Origin: Liolophura sinensis
Lineage: Eukaryota > Mollusca > Polyplacophora > Chitonida > Chitonidae
DNA length: 64,000 nucleotides
NCBI RefSeq assembly: GCF_032854445.1
Contig: NC_088300.1
Location: forward strand, 33,215,608-33,279,607
Direction: 5' to 3'
The notes under the pieces are model-generated. The model was not told where the DNA came from. It ran no database searches and saw only the letters and a list, made by a program, of their open reading frames with translations. Below, piece by piece: positions 21,466-33,272 of this stretch (positions are counted from its first letter, which is position 1; every line of letters begins with the position of its first letter). The position numbers and the translations under genes were made by a program.

Positions 21466-21650
21466 CTCGCTGTGAGTTCAAGTCCAGTTCATGCTGGCTT
21501 CCTCTCCGGCCGTACGTGGGAAGGCCTGCCAGAAACCTGCGGATGGTCATGGGTTTCCTCCCAGCATAATGCTGGCCGTTGTCGTATTAGTGAGATATTC
21601 TTGAGTACAGTGTGAAACACCAATCAAATCAAATAAATAAATAAATAAAC
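21466..21650 (+). mobile_element. SINE-A, 5' truncated
   Basis: Begins at the B box (GCTGTGAGTTCAAGTCCAGT) and is well preserved to the tail (CACCAATCAAATCAAATAAA, then further AAATA units). Together with the minus-strand copy at 21764 it forms a tail-to-tail inverted pair about 115 bp apart. Confidence 0.88.
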
Positions 21651-21763
21651 TAGTCCCAGATATTACATACTGGTAGCGCACTGTGCTTGAAGATATTTCA
21701 CTAGAATTATGAAAGTTTACTGGTACAAAGAACATTTTCACACACAGATGATACATTTTCTTT

Positions 21764-22029
21764 GCTTATTTATTTGATTGGGTTTTTTTATCGTACTCAA
21801 GAATATATCACTTGTATGATGCCTGATCGGGCCCAGCATTATGGTGGGAGGAAGCTGGGCTCTGCCCGGGGGGAAAAAAACACTACCATCCGCAGGTTCC
21901 TGGCAGAGCTTCCCACGCTCAGCCAGAGAGGAAGACAGCATGAGCTGGACTTGAACTCACAGCGACCGCACTGGTGGTAGGCTCCTGGGTCATTGTGAGG
22001 TGCTGGTATTCTAACCACGGAGGTCCCCC
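21764..22029 (-). mobile_element. SINE-A, near full length
   Basis: Reversed tail TTTATTTGATTGGGTTTTTT through GACTTGAACTCACAGCGACC to the head, AACCACGGAGGTCCCCCAA. Both boxes of the tRNA-like head are recognisable. Confidence 0.88.
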
Positions 22030-22853
22030 AATACATTTTCAGCCTGAATAAAAGCACAGTCCTCAGAAGTCATGTGAGACTGAGCCCAGAACACCATGAT
22101 AAATCATGTTACACACATGTACAAATACATTGTGCATACATGTGGTAGCAAATCTAATAAGAAAAGACCAATTTCTTCCAATGTCAGCAGAAATGCTTTT
22201 TCACTCCTGTCATTGAATTTTCTAATTGAAAGAAATTAAAAAAAAATACAAAAAACAACAACAAAAAAAGAACGACTGTAATACTTGTCCTTTACAACTG
22301 AATACCGCTTTCATAGGTCGTACAGTTCTGGTACGACACAGCAAGTCTTATTCCGGCCGCTTGCATAAGCTTCAAAGACTAACAGTTTCTAAGCAACAAC
22401 AATCACCCTCTGAAACACTATACACAGAAATCTGATGTAAGAGCACAACCAAATAACTATGGCATCAATCCCTAATAGCCAACCGTCGTGTCAGGTTGTA
22501 CATTTTGAAACAGTCAGTTCTTTGTCTTTTCCCAAGATTATGAGATCAAAGTTTTGTTTGGGATATAGTAAATGTTGGGGGCAAAAACATGGTTCATGCA
22601 GTTGTTTTTGAGTATTACCAGGGAGGTAGACTTCCCTGTATATGCGCAAATAAAGAGTTTGATGATTAATCGTCTGTGACAGTATGATGACTCACAGTAG
22701 AAAGACAAAAGAAGGCGGAACTTGCATCAATGAAAACAAAAAGAGCCTTTTAAATGTCACTGTCACCTGATATCATTAGAGGGAGAATTTTCCACGAACC
22801 ACTAAGCGGTAGCCATACTGTGCAAAGTTTGAATTATACAAGTATAAAATCTC

Positions 22854-23110
22854 GGGACCTTCATGGCCGAGGTGGTTAGTGTGGCAGCATATCACAATGA
22901 CCAAGGAGCCTCTCACCTATGCAGTTGCTGTGAGTTCAAGTCCAGCTCAATCTGGCTTTCATGGCAGTACATGGGAAGGTCTGGCATCAACCTGCTGAGG
23001 GTCGTGGGTTTCCCCTGGGCTCGGCCAGGTTTCCTCCTACCATAAGTCTGGCCGCTGTAGTGTAGGTGAAATGTTGTTTAGTACAACATAAAACACCAAT
23101 CAAATAAAAC
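22854..23110 (+). mobile_element. SINE-A with perfect target-site duplication
   Basis: Head GGGACCTTCATGGCCGAGGT, B box GAGTTCAAGTCC, tail CACCAATCAAATAAAAC. It is flanked by the perfect 13-bp direct repeat AGTATAAAATCTC at 22841-22853 and 23111-23123. Confidence 0.92.
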
Positions 23111-24229
23111 AGTATAAAATCTCTCATGGGACTGATGTTAGTGACTCATGCACATTAGCAGTTGACCAATTTTCGTTACTATGATCGTTACAAATTCAAC
23201 ATGGCAGTTTCAGTGAAATTATTTCAAACTTGACAACTGAAATCAGGGATTATAATCCGTGCGGGAATTGCATCACTACAATGAATTTCCGTGTTCACCT
23301 TAAAAAAGTGAGGCAAAAATCATGCATTACTCAAGTCAAGCCGCCACAACACAAACTTCATACGTCCCCGGCTGATGCATCGTTATCAATGGTCTGCAGT
23401 CTGCTTACACGAGCAAACCGTGGAAAACTGTCAACAAGCTCTGCTGCCATGCAGTTGTACCTTTCAACATGCTGACTGATGTCACAGCAAGACATGTTTA
23501 TATTTAAAGAAAATCTTAACACAAAGTTATAGATATGTTTGTTTATTTTCTTAAGACTTGTAAGTAGTAGCCTTTTATTCCCTCTTATAAGTTATATCGA
23601 CTTCTAAAATCAAAAACAAAAAATAGCTAATGTAACAAATAAGCAGGGAATGCCATACAGTTCAACACCTTTCAGCACTGATAGACTAGAGTAAAGCGTT
23701 TTGACAAGCTGAAAATTACTATGTACTTCCAAAACCCAAATAAATCAATTCTTCAGAATTAACAACTAATTTTGTGCAGATGTAAGGATTTATTTGCCTT
23801 GCATTAAGCAGTGGTATATTGTCACATGTATTTGTGGAAATTCGAAAAATCTTTAGCTTAATTTATCAGAAAATTTTCTGTCTGCACAGCAGGCTTCATC
23901 AATTCCAATTTACACTGTAAGGCATTTTGTACTCACGTTTGACAAAAAAGTGGTTTAATGAAACCGGTACCCACACTTTATTTGATATAATTTTTTTTTA
24001 TTCCAGTGATGATTTTTTGAAATTTAGCAAATTAATTAAATTGGTGGTAGTAAATTAAATTCTATACATGTCTAATATCTAGTGTAAATATAGTAGTGCA
24101 TATACCTTAAGAAGTGTCAGGTAAAATTTTGCTTGTATAAAGGCGTTTTATATGCTCATTAGACAAATAAATATTTTGGTGATCCCAAGTTTTACCCAGG
24201 GTAGAAGCAGAGTTTTGCGAGCAGTATTA

Positions 24230-24310
24230 CACGCTGAAAGGAGTTTGATCGGAAATCACCGGAAAGAGCCGAACGGGTCACAAAGGGCAAGGTCACAGTG
24301 TAGTGGCAAA
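24230..24310 (+). promoter_or_regulatory. Possible promoter or 5' UTR of the plus-strand gene
   Basis: CpG-containing segment with GATCGGAAATCACCGGAAAG (two GGAA cores of ETS type, one as CCGGAA) and GGCAAGGTCA (an extended nuclear-receptor half-site, AAGGTCA). Motif matching only; no transcription start can be fixed. Confidence 0.3.
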
Positions 24311-24466
24311 ATGGAGGGGCCAACAGCGACACGTAAACGAAAGCGGGAAATTCAAGGCGATGACGATTGTTTCCTGAACAGTCCAACCGTTGTTGGATGT
24401 GGTGTCTCAGCGAAAAGAACGCGATGTGCTCTGACTGAAGCAAACAATGCTCGCATGCCCGTGAAA
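24311..24466 (+). CDS. Exon 1 of a plus-strand gene, possible NET1/ARHGEF3-like RhoGEF N-terminus
   Basis: Codes 52 residues from ATG 24311 (GGCAAAATGG, a good start context) to donor GTGAAA|GTAAGT, ending on a whole codon. The protein begins MEGPTATRKRKREIQGDDD and later carries AKRTRC. These two basic clusters, separated by an acidic DDD, recall the two nuclear-localisation clusters of vertebrate NET1 (KRKR-E-DDD … NKRVRP). The surrounding 24200-24480 is richer in CpG than the rest of the window, as expected for a promoter or first exon. The frame is also open upstream to an ATG at 24152, which has a weaker context and is probably 5' UTR. The gene identity is an inference from short motifs; the catalytic DH-PH part is not in the window. 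Confidence 0.6.
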
Positions 24467-24713
24467 GTAAGTATTTTGTGATTGGATCAAGACGGTCTGC
24501 AGGTTTTGGCACAGGAAGTGGTGTTTGAAATTTGAAACCCACAAATCATAAGAGCAAACAGGTGTTGATGTTGTCTTGCAATGGAAGTCATGCGTGCTTT
24601 GTTATGTCAAGCTAGTGATTGTGTGTTTATATTACAAAAATGATGGAAAGTATATACCCTTTTTATTTGCTGTATGGACCCCTCTTCTCTAATTTTTATA
24701 TGGATGCGGAAAT

Positions 24714-24862
24714 TATTTATTTGTTTATTTGCTTGGTGTTTCACACTGTACTCGGGAATATTTCACTTGTACGACGGCGGCCAGCATTATGGTGCGAGGA
24801 GGCCGGGCTGGAGGAAACCTACGACAATCCACAGGTTGCTGACAGACCTTCCCATGGATGTG
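24714..24862 (-). mobile_element. SINE-A, head missing
   Basis: Reversed tail (TTTATTTGTTTATTTGCTTG) through GCGGCCAGCATTATGGTGCG to GCTGACAGACCTTCCCATGG. It lies 250 bp into the first intron of the plus-strand gene. Confidence 0.85.
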
Positions 24863-25456
24863 GAAATTAAAATGTGAACAAATTTGCTGATGCTTGGATG
24901 TTTACATAGGAAAAAATTGAATCAATATGAACGACTCACACTAAGATAGTGTTAACCTGACTTTGTACTTGCACAAATTTCCCGTAAAAACCATAACTTT
25001 TGCATGATTCATCGTAGAACGGGATCAGACCAACTATAGTTCAACAAGTCAAATGATACACTGCTTTTTGCCATTGCAATGTTTGACCACTTAACCACAT
25101 GGGCCACGTGGCACTTTCAAAGGACTAATAAATTGAACATACCTAAATCAATATCCATCCCTGTTGCCAAAAGAACATTGCCTGGCTTCAGTGTGAAACA
25201 TACCGTATTCATTTTACTATATAAATGAAATTATTTGATCATCGGCTGTCACCTTCAAGGCACCATAGTATTGCTCCATTTAAACTTGAACCATTCAAAA
25301 ACCATAACCCAAATCTAAATAGCTTGAGCATAACTGAAAAACGAAAAAGAGTTTACTCGGATCTTCTATCGTGTGTTTTAAAGTTGTGAAATGACATGTA
25401 CAATAACAGTTTCATAAACAGACTGGTACGAAAAGTAACATTCCATATGTGTTATG

Positions 25457-25459
<3 letters not shown>

Positions 25460-25508
<49 letters not shown>
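25460..25508. repeat. (AT)n microsatellite
   Basis: An almost pure TA run of about 45 bp. Confidence 0.95.
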
Positions 25509-25510
<2 letters not shown>

Positions 25511-26446
25511 TTACATCTGTAAGGACACTTTCATGTACATACATATATGTATATTAGAATAGACTCAACATACATGTATTTAAATAGACTGGTCAGACTA
25601 TTTCCGAACACTGACGAAGGATTGCATTCCAGATGACATACTGAACTTTTTGTACTATTATTTTACAGCTAAAAAATACCTAGACTGTATTCAGTAATTT
25701 TTGAACTAGCAATCTCTGAAAAAGAGGGCTCATTTACCAAATTTCAAATGGTGTTTTCTGTAATTCACACAAACAGCAAATGGCCTGTAACCATTTCATG
25801 AGACATATGTATCTCACCTTGGACTAATTGATGGTGTGTGGCGTGCTTGTGATAATAGGAAGGGTTAATTTCTCATTTTGTGAGACACTTCTAGTTTGTC
25901 AACTGAACCTGAATTTACCAAATGTTTGTTACCGGTACTGTAAAATGTATCGCTGTTGTTGCAAATGTATTCAGCAATGTCCTTGTCAGAAAAAAATGAA
26001 TTTCGGATTGGAAGCTTTCCTTTCAACGTAACAACAGGGATAACATCTGGGACAACGTTATTAAACACCAAGGAGGATGGTATATTCAGCATGTTTCAAG
26101 TTGCATGATATGAAAATAAAGTGAGATGATGACTGTTCCAGTGAACAGATAACGCCTACATAACATTGATCTTTGATATTCAATATACATGTTCGATATA
26201 TTAGAGACATGGTATATGTCCCATGTATTATTTCAACTTGTGATACATTTAGTACATTTGCTACACTCAACCAAAATGTGGAGTCATTTGCCTAAATGTC
26301 TGTTTCAGTGTTTATGCAACAGGTATGCAAAACTTTTCCATGGTTTATACTGTAGTAATGTGTTGATGTGCATTTTTATATTCAGGATATTTGGGTCAAT
26401 ACATTGAAAGTCAATGAAACGAGACAACTTAATATGCTTTTTAGAT

Positions 26447-26565
26447 TATTTGTTTATTCCAGTGGTGGTTAACACTGTGTTTAAGAATTTTTCACTGATA
26501 TGATGTTGGCCAGGGCCAGAGATGGAGGAAAAGGAGTGCTCAGAATAGAGCATTGACCACTGTAA
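26447..26565 (-). mobile_element. Decayed SINE-A fragment
   Basis: TTTGTTTATTCCAGTGGTGG, TTAAGAATTTTTCACTGATA and TGTTGGCCAG follow the order of the reversed SINE-A tail and body, with many changes. Confidence 0.55.
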
Positions 26566-26580
26566 TGGAACAATTATACA

Positions 26581-26583
<3 letters not shown>

Positions 26584-26640
<57 letters not shown>
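26584..26640. repeat. (AT)n microsatellite
   Basis: A pure TA run of about 55 bp directly after a decayed SINE fragment. Confidence 0.95.
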
Positions 26641-26642
<2 letters not shown>

Positions 26643-27129
26643 AATCTTCACTTTAATATTGTTACTCCGTGATGTTTTTTAATAACCCTAATATCAGGTT
26701 CGATGTTTACATTAACAACAAGGGAAATAGCTGAACAGTGAGTGCGACTTTTCTGCCACACCAAATGGCAGCTCGAAGCTGTGACTGAGACCAGCTGGTG
26801 TTTGGATCTTTTTGTACATACTCCTCAACAGCGCATGCGTCGCTCCCTACCTTTCGCTAACTTTGGCAGTGATGTATGCTTGTTGTATTCTGTAAGAAAC
26901 TAGAGACCACAAAATCTCCATAGTAACAGACGGCATGGGTGAAATATTGTCCTCGTAATGTTATATCATAGGAAAATGGCTATTTTTCAGTCACTGTCAG
27001 CCATAGTGTATTCATTGGATTTGTATAATTTTTAGATTTCCAGTCATAATCCCGAGTATTTCTGTAGAGCTTACGTGATGTCTTCTTGTACAGATAGGCT
27101 TACTCATGCAGTGGAAATCATAGACCTTT

Positions 27130-28150
27130 ATAATAATAATAATAATACTTTATTTTTTGAGGGAGATCAATTAGTTTACAAAACCAATTTTCCTTGAGTT
27201 CCTCATGCATACACACATTCACACAAAAGGTTATTTACAAGATCTATACAGTATATATAAATTATAGGTGAATCTGATTTGAGATGATCATACTATATAC
27301 AGTGTAGTGAATCATAGACAGTTTCACACTTAATCAGCAGAGGCCTATTTTGACATGATAAACATTTCCATTTCTCTTTGAAAGCACTGACATTCTCTGA
27401 TTTTTAGGTGTAAGTAACATGTATAGGTAGTCAGTTTCCACAATGTCACCCCAGAAAATCTAAAACAAATTTTAATGGCATTGATTCTAGGTTTTGGGGG
27501 GATGAGGTTCATGGAGGACAGGTTGTAGATGGAAGGTTAGTTTGATAGGACAGTTGCAGCGTAGGTAAACCGGCTGAAAAGGTAGCTGGAGTCAAACCTT
27601 TAAGGCATTTAAGCATTAGTACAGCTTTGTGATTCTTTCAAATATTGTCATCCATTTTGGTTTTAAACAGTTCTTGACTTGGTGTCATATATTGTGCATT
27701 TAAAGTAATCCGTGCTGCATGTTTCTGGAGGCATGACAAACATTCAGTGACTCTTTAGAACCATTGCCCCATGTTGTGCAACATTAATTCAGCTATGGTT
27801 GTAAATTCTGTAAGCATTTTAAAACAAAATTGGTGTAAATATTTGTTGATCTCCTGTAACAATGTAAGCTTTGGTGATATAAGTTCATACTGATTCTCAG
27901 TTTATTTCTCTCAGGTCAACGCATCAGCGGTTGTTACACCTAGAAGCTTTGTATACTTAACATTTCAGTTTCTTTTCCATCAATTTCTAAGTGGAGTTTT
28001 CTCTCCAACTTAGCTATGCACTGCCACAAACCAGCTGTCATGCATCTTGTTTTAACAAGGTTGATTGTCATGTCATTACCGTTGCACCGCTGCAGTATTC
28101 TTTTGCTTTTGTTCCCTAGTGCTCGTCTCTACACTTTCTAATGCTTGGGC
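27130..28150 (-). mobile_element. Decayed LINE fragment: C-terminal reverse transcriptase and 3' tail
   Basis: On the minus strand, interrupted by stops and frameshifts, one can read KYTKLLGVT (27932-27958) and, downstream, QKHAARITLNAQYMTPSQEL (about 27675-27735). Weaker matches follow to the HKAVLM-KCL and SGVTLW segments that end many Jockey/CR1-type LINE polymerases. The minus-strand 3' end is an AATAAAG plus (TAT)n tail (plus strand TAATAATAATAATAC at 27131), typical of such elements. The fragment is 5' truncated near 28150-28200, in the first intron of the plus-strand gene, antisense to it. It codes nothing intact. Confidence 0.75.
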
Positions 28151-29271
28151 TGATGTTGATATTGTTTTCTCCCTATGCTTCAGCAGGGGGTGGCCATTTT
28201 GTTTTCAGCCATCATGATAAACTGTCATGGCAGCTGCATGATTTGGGACCCATCCATGGCTGATCAGAACCAAACGTCAGAGTAATCTCGGGACTATATG
28301 CTTCATTACTTAAATGCACTATATTTTGTTCTCCTATGCTATACTGGTACTGGTAGTGCATTTAGTTCAGTTAAAAATTTGACCTCGGCGTTTTATTCAA
28401 TTGAGCTATAGTTCATGTAGTAATCGAGAAGGTGTTCAAACCTAATGGTGTGCAATTGGAAGCAATTGTGACATAATGTACATGTAGGTCACATTACCAC
28501 CATCCCAACAGGTGATAATGTAGATAAATGCGGCATCATTAGCGTACTTTATGTATTCGAGATTGCCCACATCCACATACTTTACTAGCCTGGCTAGCGG
28601 AAGACGAAGTGAAAAGTAACATGGGAAGGGTATTTTGAAATGAACGACAGTGGATAATATTTTGTGAACTGTGCATTACAATATCCTGAAATTATAGTAT
28701 CTTATATGATACCAAAATAGTGTGCACAGATTATTTGAAGTGTGGCCTTCAAGAAATATAGTTTTGGTTTTATTTTGTTGTGAAATGAAGTTTGGTAATA
28801 AATTCCATGTTGTTCAGAAAACACTTTCATGTTTGTGCATGCATCAGTATTTAAGGCAAATAAAATGGCAAATTGTTGTCCTTGATCTCGAATAATGGAT
28901 AATATGCTCTTTTGTAATGTATGGTCACTGTCCTGTTGTATTTATCAGCTTTTCATTTTCAAATGGAAAGAAAAATAAACAGGTCTAGAAGTTGAATGCA
29001 GTTTTTAAATTTACAATTAATAAAAGTCATGTTATTTTTCTGACTTAGTCCATGGACACTTCTGTTTCTCCCGCTGATGAACCTCAACCAGTGAAAAATT
29101 ATTGGGTTTTTCATCAGACGCCAATGAAATAAGGAACTAAATAAATGAAAGAAAAAGAGAAATGAGACACCCCCCCCCCCCCCAAAAATGCTAGTCCTCC
29201 TTCACAACCATGCATATAATGTCGTGCATGCTCATTTATTTGTTTCTTTGTTTTTTTTTTGTTTGTTTTAG

Positions 29272-29502
29272 AATTCTACTTCATTTTTTACAACCCCTTC
29301 AAAGAGGTGGAAACAGACTATCAGAAAGAAGGTCTCACACAGCATCCGTCGTCAGAAACTGAAGAATCTGACTGACTACTCACTTCCCGTGAATCCTTCG
29401 GGTAACGTCCTGCGAGCCTTGAGTGAGAACAGTCTTAAGAATCTAAGTGAGGGTGGAAAAGACAGCATGGGGTCTCCACAGAGGAGCGTCCCTGATCTGA
29501 AG
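29272..29502 (+). CDS. Exon 2 of the plus-strand gene, basic region
   Basis: Acceptor TTTGTTTGTTTTAG after a pyrimidine-rich tract, donor CTGAAG|GTAAGA, 231 bp, whole codons at both ends, and in phase with exon 1. It reads NSTSFFTTPSKRWKQTIRKK, then VSHSIRRQKLKNLTDYSLPV, and ends SPQRSVPDLK. The piece TPSKRWKQTI resembles TPLKRFSQTL of ARHGEF3 and RRFGQTI of NET1, which follow the nuclear-localisation region in those proteins. There is no initiator ATG near the exon start, which fits an internal exon. The next exon in this frame was not found up to 64000. Exon status is well supported; family assignment is tentative. Confidence 0.75.
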
Positions 29503-31064
29503 GTAAGAGCTATTCCCCTTTCCTGTTCACCTGCAGCCACATTAACTATTCAGGACCATCAATAAAAATATGAGGGGTTTTTTTTTGTTTTATATCTGAC
29601 ATTCCTGAGAAGGGTCCTACTCTTAAGATTTAATATTGATCTTTGAAACAAGCATCTTTTCTTCCAATGTTAATTTCTTTAAATCGCCTTGTCATTAAGG
29701 CCACACCAATTTAAATTGTTGTTTTAAGGGAAGAATAAATCTTATTTTTTAGGTAATAGAATAAACATTGAATAATCATTTAAGTCGAAGGTAATGTAGA
29801 CTATTGCAGCATTTTTTCCAGTTTGAGACGTATTTACTTGATCTGAAAGCCTTGAAAAACATGCATATCCTAAAATCGTCAAGATTGAACAAAATGGAAA
29901 GGTAGATTTTCAGTTTTAGTTTTAATCCATTTTAGGATTTTTTGATGTCTGCATGCCCATAAAACACGAGATAAAATCGTCTCACCTAATCAGAATGATA
30001 ATGCAAAAAAAAAAGCAGCATAATTCATTATGATAATGGATGTCTCTGATATTTTTTTGGCAAAATTGGACGCATAGTATGCTTAAGATACAGCTGAGTA
30101 TACTGGATCCCTGAATAAACTTGTGACCTGTAAACTTTTAGACCAGTATTCTTCGTCAAAACTCTACATGTACATTAATTTCTTCTACATTTGTCTTGAT
30201 TGCAAATAGCAATCATCATTAGTTTGTTTGTCATTTAGCATAAAGAGAATTCTGATGATACTGCATACACCTATCCAGACTGACAGTTTTCTCTTATCGC
30301 TTTATACAAGTTATACTCTATGTACCGTTACCAAAATATAAAATAATGATCAAGGGAGGTAACAAACTCAAATTTGTAAGTATGTGAGAGGGACAGTTTA
30401 AGTGAGCAGTAACCTCCCTTGATTCGCTTGGTTACAGGTGTCCTGTATTGAAAAAATTGAATGTTTTGATTGTAAACTCAACCTGAATTTTCTACATTGC
30501 GAACTGAAATGATGCCCTGAATGGAAGAAATTAATGTCAACATCAAGCTTTAAATTGTTAAACTATCATTGTTAAACTATTGTCCATTTACTTTCATTGT
30601 TTTTGCCGCATTCAGTCATTTTCCAGAACTAAAAAAGTTCTGGATAATAATATTGCCTAAACTTGTTAATATGTTGAGGGTATTTTTAGATGATTAACGA
30701 AAACAAATGTACATGTAGAAGAAATCAGTGGCATAAGCTAATTAGTTATAACTCTTTAATGATACGATGTCTTATCAGAATCAGAGCACAAATCACACAC
30801 ATGTATGAATCTCTCACGTCATGACATGGCAGAAATAGTGATTATGGTGCTTGCTTTTACATGATAAAAGAACACAAGGTGCAGATCCAAGTTTGGCCTT
30901 GGACAGGGATTTTGAGGCTTACCCCCATTCTCGCTGTTTGAAACTTTGGTGTCAGTAAGCGGTCAAAGACCCTCAGATGGACAGTCCTACTGTTCGCTAG
31001 TACAGTGGTTTCACAGATATGCATGCTGTACGTGTATCTAAATGTTACCCATGAAAAAAGTTTG

Positions 31065-31203
31065 TCAGTAACAATCCAGAGGTTGGTGGTTTTTCACCCG
31101 TCAGGCATCTGTCCTTTTTCCACCCATAAAACTTACTGCCAACATATAACATATGTGTATAAGTGACAAAATTTTGATGCAGCAATCAAATAAATAAATT
31201 TAA
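31065..31203 (+). mobile_element. Decayed SINE-A 3' half
   Basis: A GGTTTTTCACCCGTC … CCTTTTTCCACCCATAA … AAGTGACAAA … CAATCAAATAAATAAAT series matches the order of the SINE-A 3' half at low identity. Confidence 0.5.
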
Positions 31204-32466
31204 ATGTGTCAGATTTTCAGCTTTGTGGCAAAATGTTGCATGTCAAAACCTCATTAGTTGATACATGTGTTCAGAGCGCTGTATGTGGATATTGAGTGGA
31301 ACTGTATGACACTTGTCGCTCACAATTACAGGTACATGTACATGTCATCAGTACTTCATGACATGTTCTTCTGGGGTCACTTTATCAAGACATCAATTAC
31401 AGTGTACTGCGAGCAGGAAGGAAATTGTGCTCACGAAGAGTAGGACATTTATGTATTGTGGAAATTGCTTTTGATAAGGCTGTATGTATAGTGGAATTAA
31501 ATTATCATGGTTAGGCAATAAACCATAGTTGAATTCCCTGTATATGTTTTTAAAAAATGTCATTAATAAGATGGAAAGTTTGGTTGTACCATTATTCATC
31601 AGAGCTCTTCCTTTTAGAAGCATCAAACACACCCTAACCCTATAATCCCAGCAGGGCATTGACGTGAATCATGCAGTGCATGGCCCCAAAACTATAATTT
31701 TGTATAATTTACAAAGGCTTGGTGGTGTAACATTATTAAGGAGGCTAGTGAAACACTTTCTAGGGTGGAAAGGTATACATGTACTGTAACACATAGGCAG
31801 ATCTGATTATAGGGTCCTAAAATCAAATGTCAATGTAGCCACACCCCTTTCCTCCTCCACTCCCATTGCTGCACTGTCTGGTATTTTACATGAATGGCCA
31901 AGGATCCCTAGTTTTTAATTCAGGAAAGGAAGTACATGTTTGTATATCATTGTTATGAACACCTGCTTGGAATAGTGAAAAGCTGGTAGATCAGCTTCTC
32001 AGGATACAGTGCTTCAGAAGTTTAAGATGTATCTGTACAGGTCTAGCCTGCTCAGACTTCCTATAACCAAAACAAGTTTGATCGTTTCTTAAATCTTCTT
32101 CTGGTAATGTAGATATATGTGGAAAATCTTTAGTTTCTAATTCTTCCTGATCTGATAATACATGTGTACACTTATGATGAAGTTACACGGCTGTTTTTCA
32201 CCCTGTGAATGTTTGTTTATTTATCAGATTAGCAGTCAACCCTATTGCATCCCATAGGAAATTTATTCTGCTATTTACATGAACATTACATGTACCTCTT
32301 ACAGTGATAGACCAGGCAGAAGGGATCTTCTATGTCATTCTGTGACACAAAACATCACTTTCTTGGTTGATGACAGAACTATTGAAATAAAAGTAAATAA
32401 AAAAAAAGTCTATTGTTCCCCAAAAAAGCTAATGCATGTACTTGTAACATGATTACTGCAGCCTCA

Positions 32467-32664
32467 GGGACCTTCATGGCTGAGGACAATTAAAGTCCTG
32501 GCTGGCCAATGAGGTTGTATGTTTAGCAGTTTTGTCCTGTTTTCTGGTGAGGGCCGTGGATCACTGGGGGCACTCAAGTTAACTCTGCCTGTATTCTGAA
32601 CGCCATCATCCAGGTGCAATGTTCCTGAGTGTGGCATTATACACCAGTCAAATAAATAAGTAAA
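32467..32664 (+). mobile_element. SINE-A, internally deleted and diverged
   Basis: Head GGGACCTTCATGGCTGAGG, then a deletion, then a recognisable 3' half ending GAGTGTGGCATTATACACCA and GTCAAATAAATAAG. Confidence 0.7.
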
Positions 32665-32715
32665 CTTTCTGTTGCATCATCCTATAAAATGTAGGTAAAA
32701 CTTCTCATAGTTCAG

Positions 32716-33272
32716 TCCTGTGAAGGTGCCATGTGCAAATGATAATCTGTGAAGATGCCATGTGTAAATGATAATCTGTGAAGATGCCCTATGTAAGTGA
32801 TAATCTGTGAAGATGCCATGTGTAAATGATAATCTGTGAAGATGCCATGTGTAAATGATAATCTGTGAAGATGCCATGTGTAAGTGATAATCTGTGAAGA
32901 TGCCATGTGTAAGTGATAATCTGTGAAGATGCCATGTGTAAGTGATAATCTGTGAAGATGCCATGTGTAAATGATAATCTGTGAAGATGCCATGTAAATG
33001 ATAGCCTGTGAAGATGCCATGTGTAAATGATAGTCTGTGAAGATGCCATGTGTAAATGATAATCTGTGAAGATGCCATGTGTAAGTGATAATCTGTGAAG
33101 ATGCCATGTGTAAATGATAATCTGTGAAGATGCCATGTGTAAATGATAATCTGTGAAGATGCCATGTGTAAATGATAATCCGTAAATGATCATCTGTGAT
33201 GTGTAAATGATAATCTGTGAAGATGCCATGTGTAAATGATAATCTGTGAAGATGCCATGTATAAATGATAAT
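32716..33272. repeat. 29-bp minisatellite
   Basis: About 19 copies of GTGTAAATGATAATCTGTGA followed by AGATGCCAT, with a few shortened units near 32990 and 33180. Long minus-strand frames with a repeating HGIFTDYHLHMASSQIIIYT peptide are a by-product of the period (3 x 29 = 87 bases = 29 codons). There are no unique spacers, so it is not a CRISPR array. Confidence 0.93.

Larger units (their letters stand above)
17887..24229. other. Head-to-head intergenic region
   Basis: Between the FBXO41 start and the plus-strand gene. It is rich in SINE-A copies (18819, 19031, 20625, 21466, 21764, 22854) and has the G-rich tract at 18585. Non-coding first exons of either gene may be hidden here. A direct repeat of GCTCAGTTTATATTGATCT lies at about 18336-18373. 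The frames at 20643-20852 and 23230-23475 show no recognisable domain. Confidence 0.6.
24467..29271 (+). other. First intron of the plus-strand gene, 4.8 kb
   Basis: Contains SINE fragments, two (AT)n runs, the LINE remnant and a run of 14 C (29170-29183). Remaining parts are featureless. Confidence 0.6.

Noticed and set aside
23230-23475. Plus-strand frame of 81 codons upstream of the plus-strand gene
   Set aside because: No recognisable motif, no splice signals that join it in phase to 24311, and no codon pattern that stands out.
32716-33272. CRISPR-like array
   Set aside because: Units are contiguous with no unique spacers, and the genome is plainly eukaryotic.
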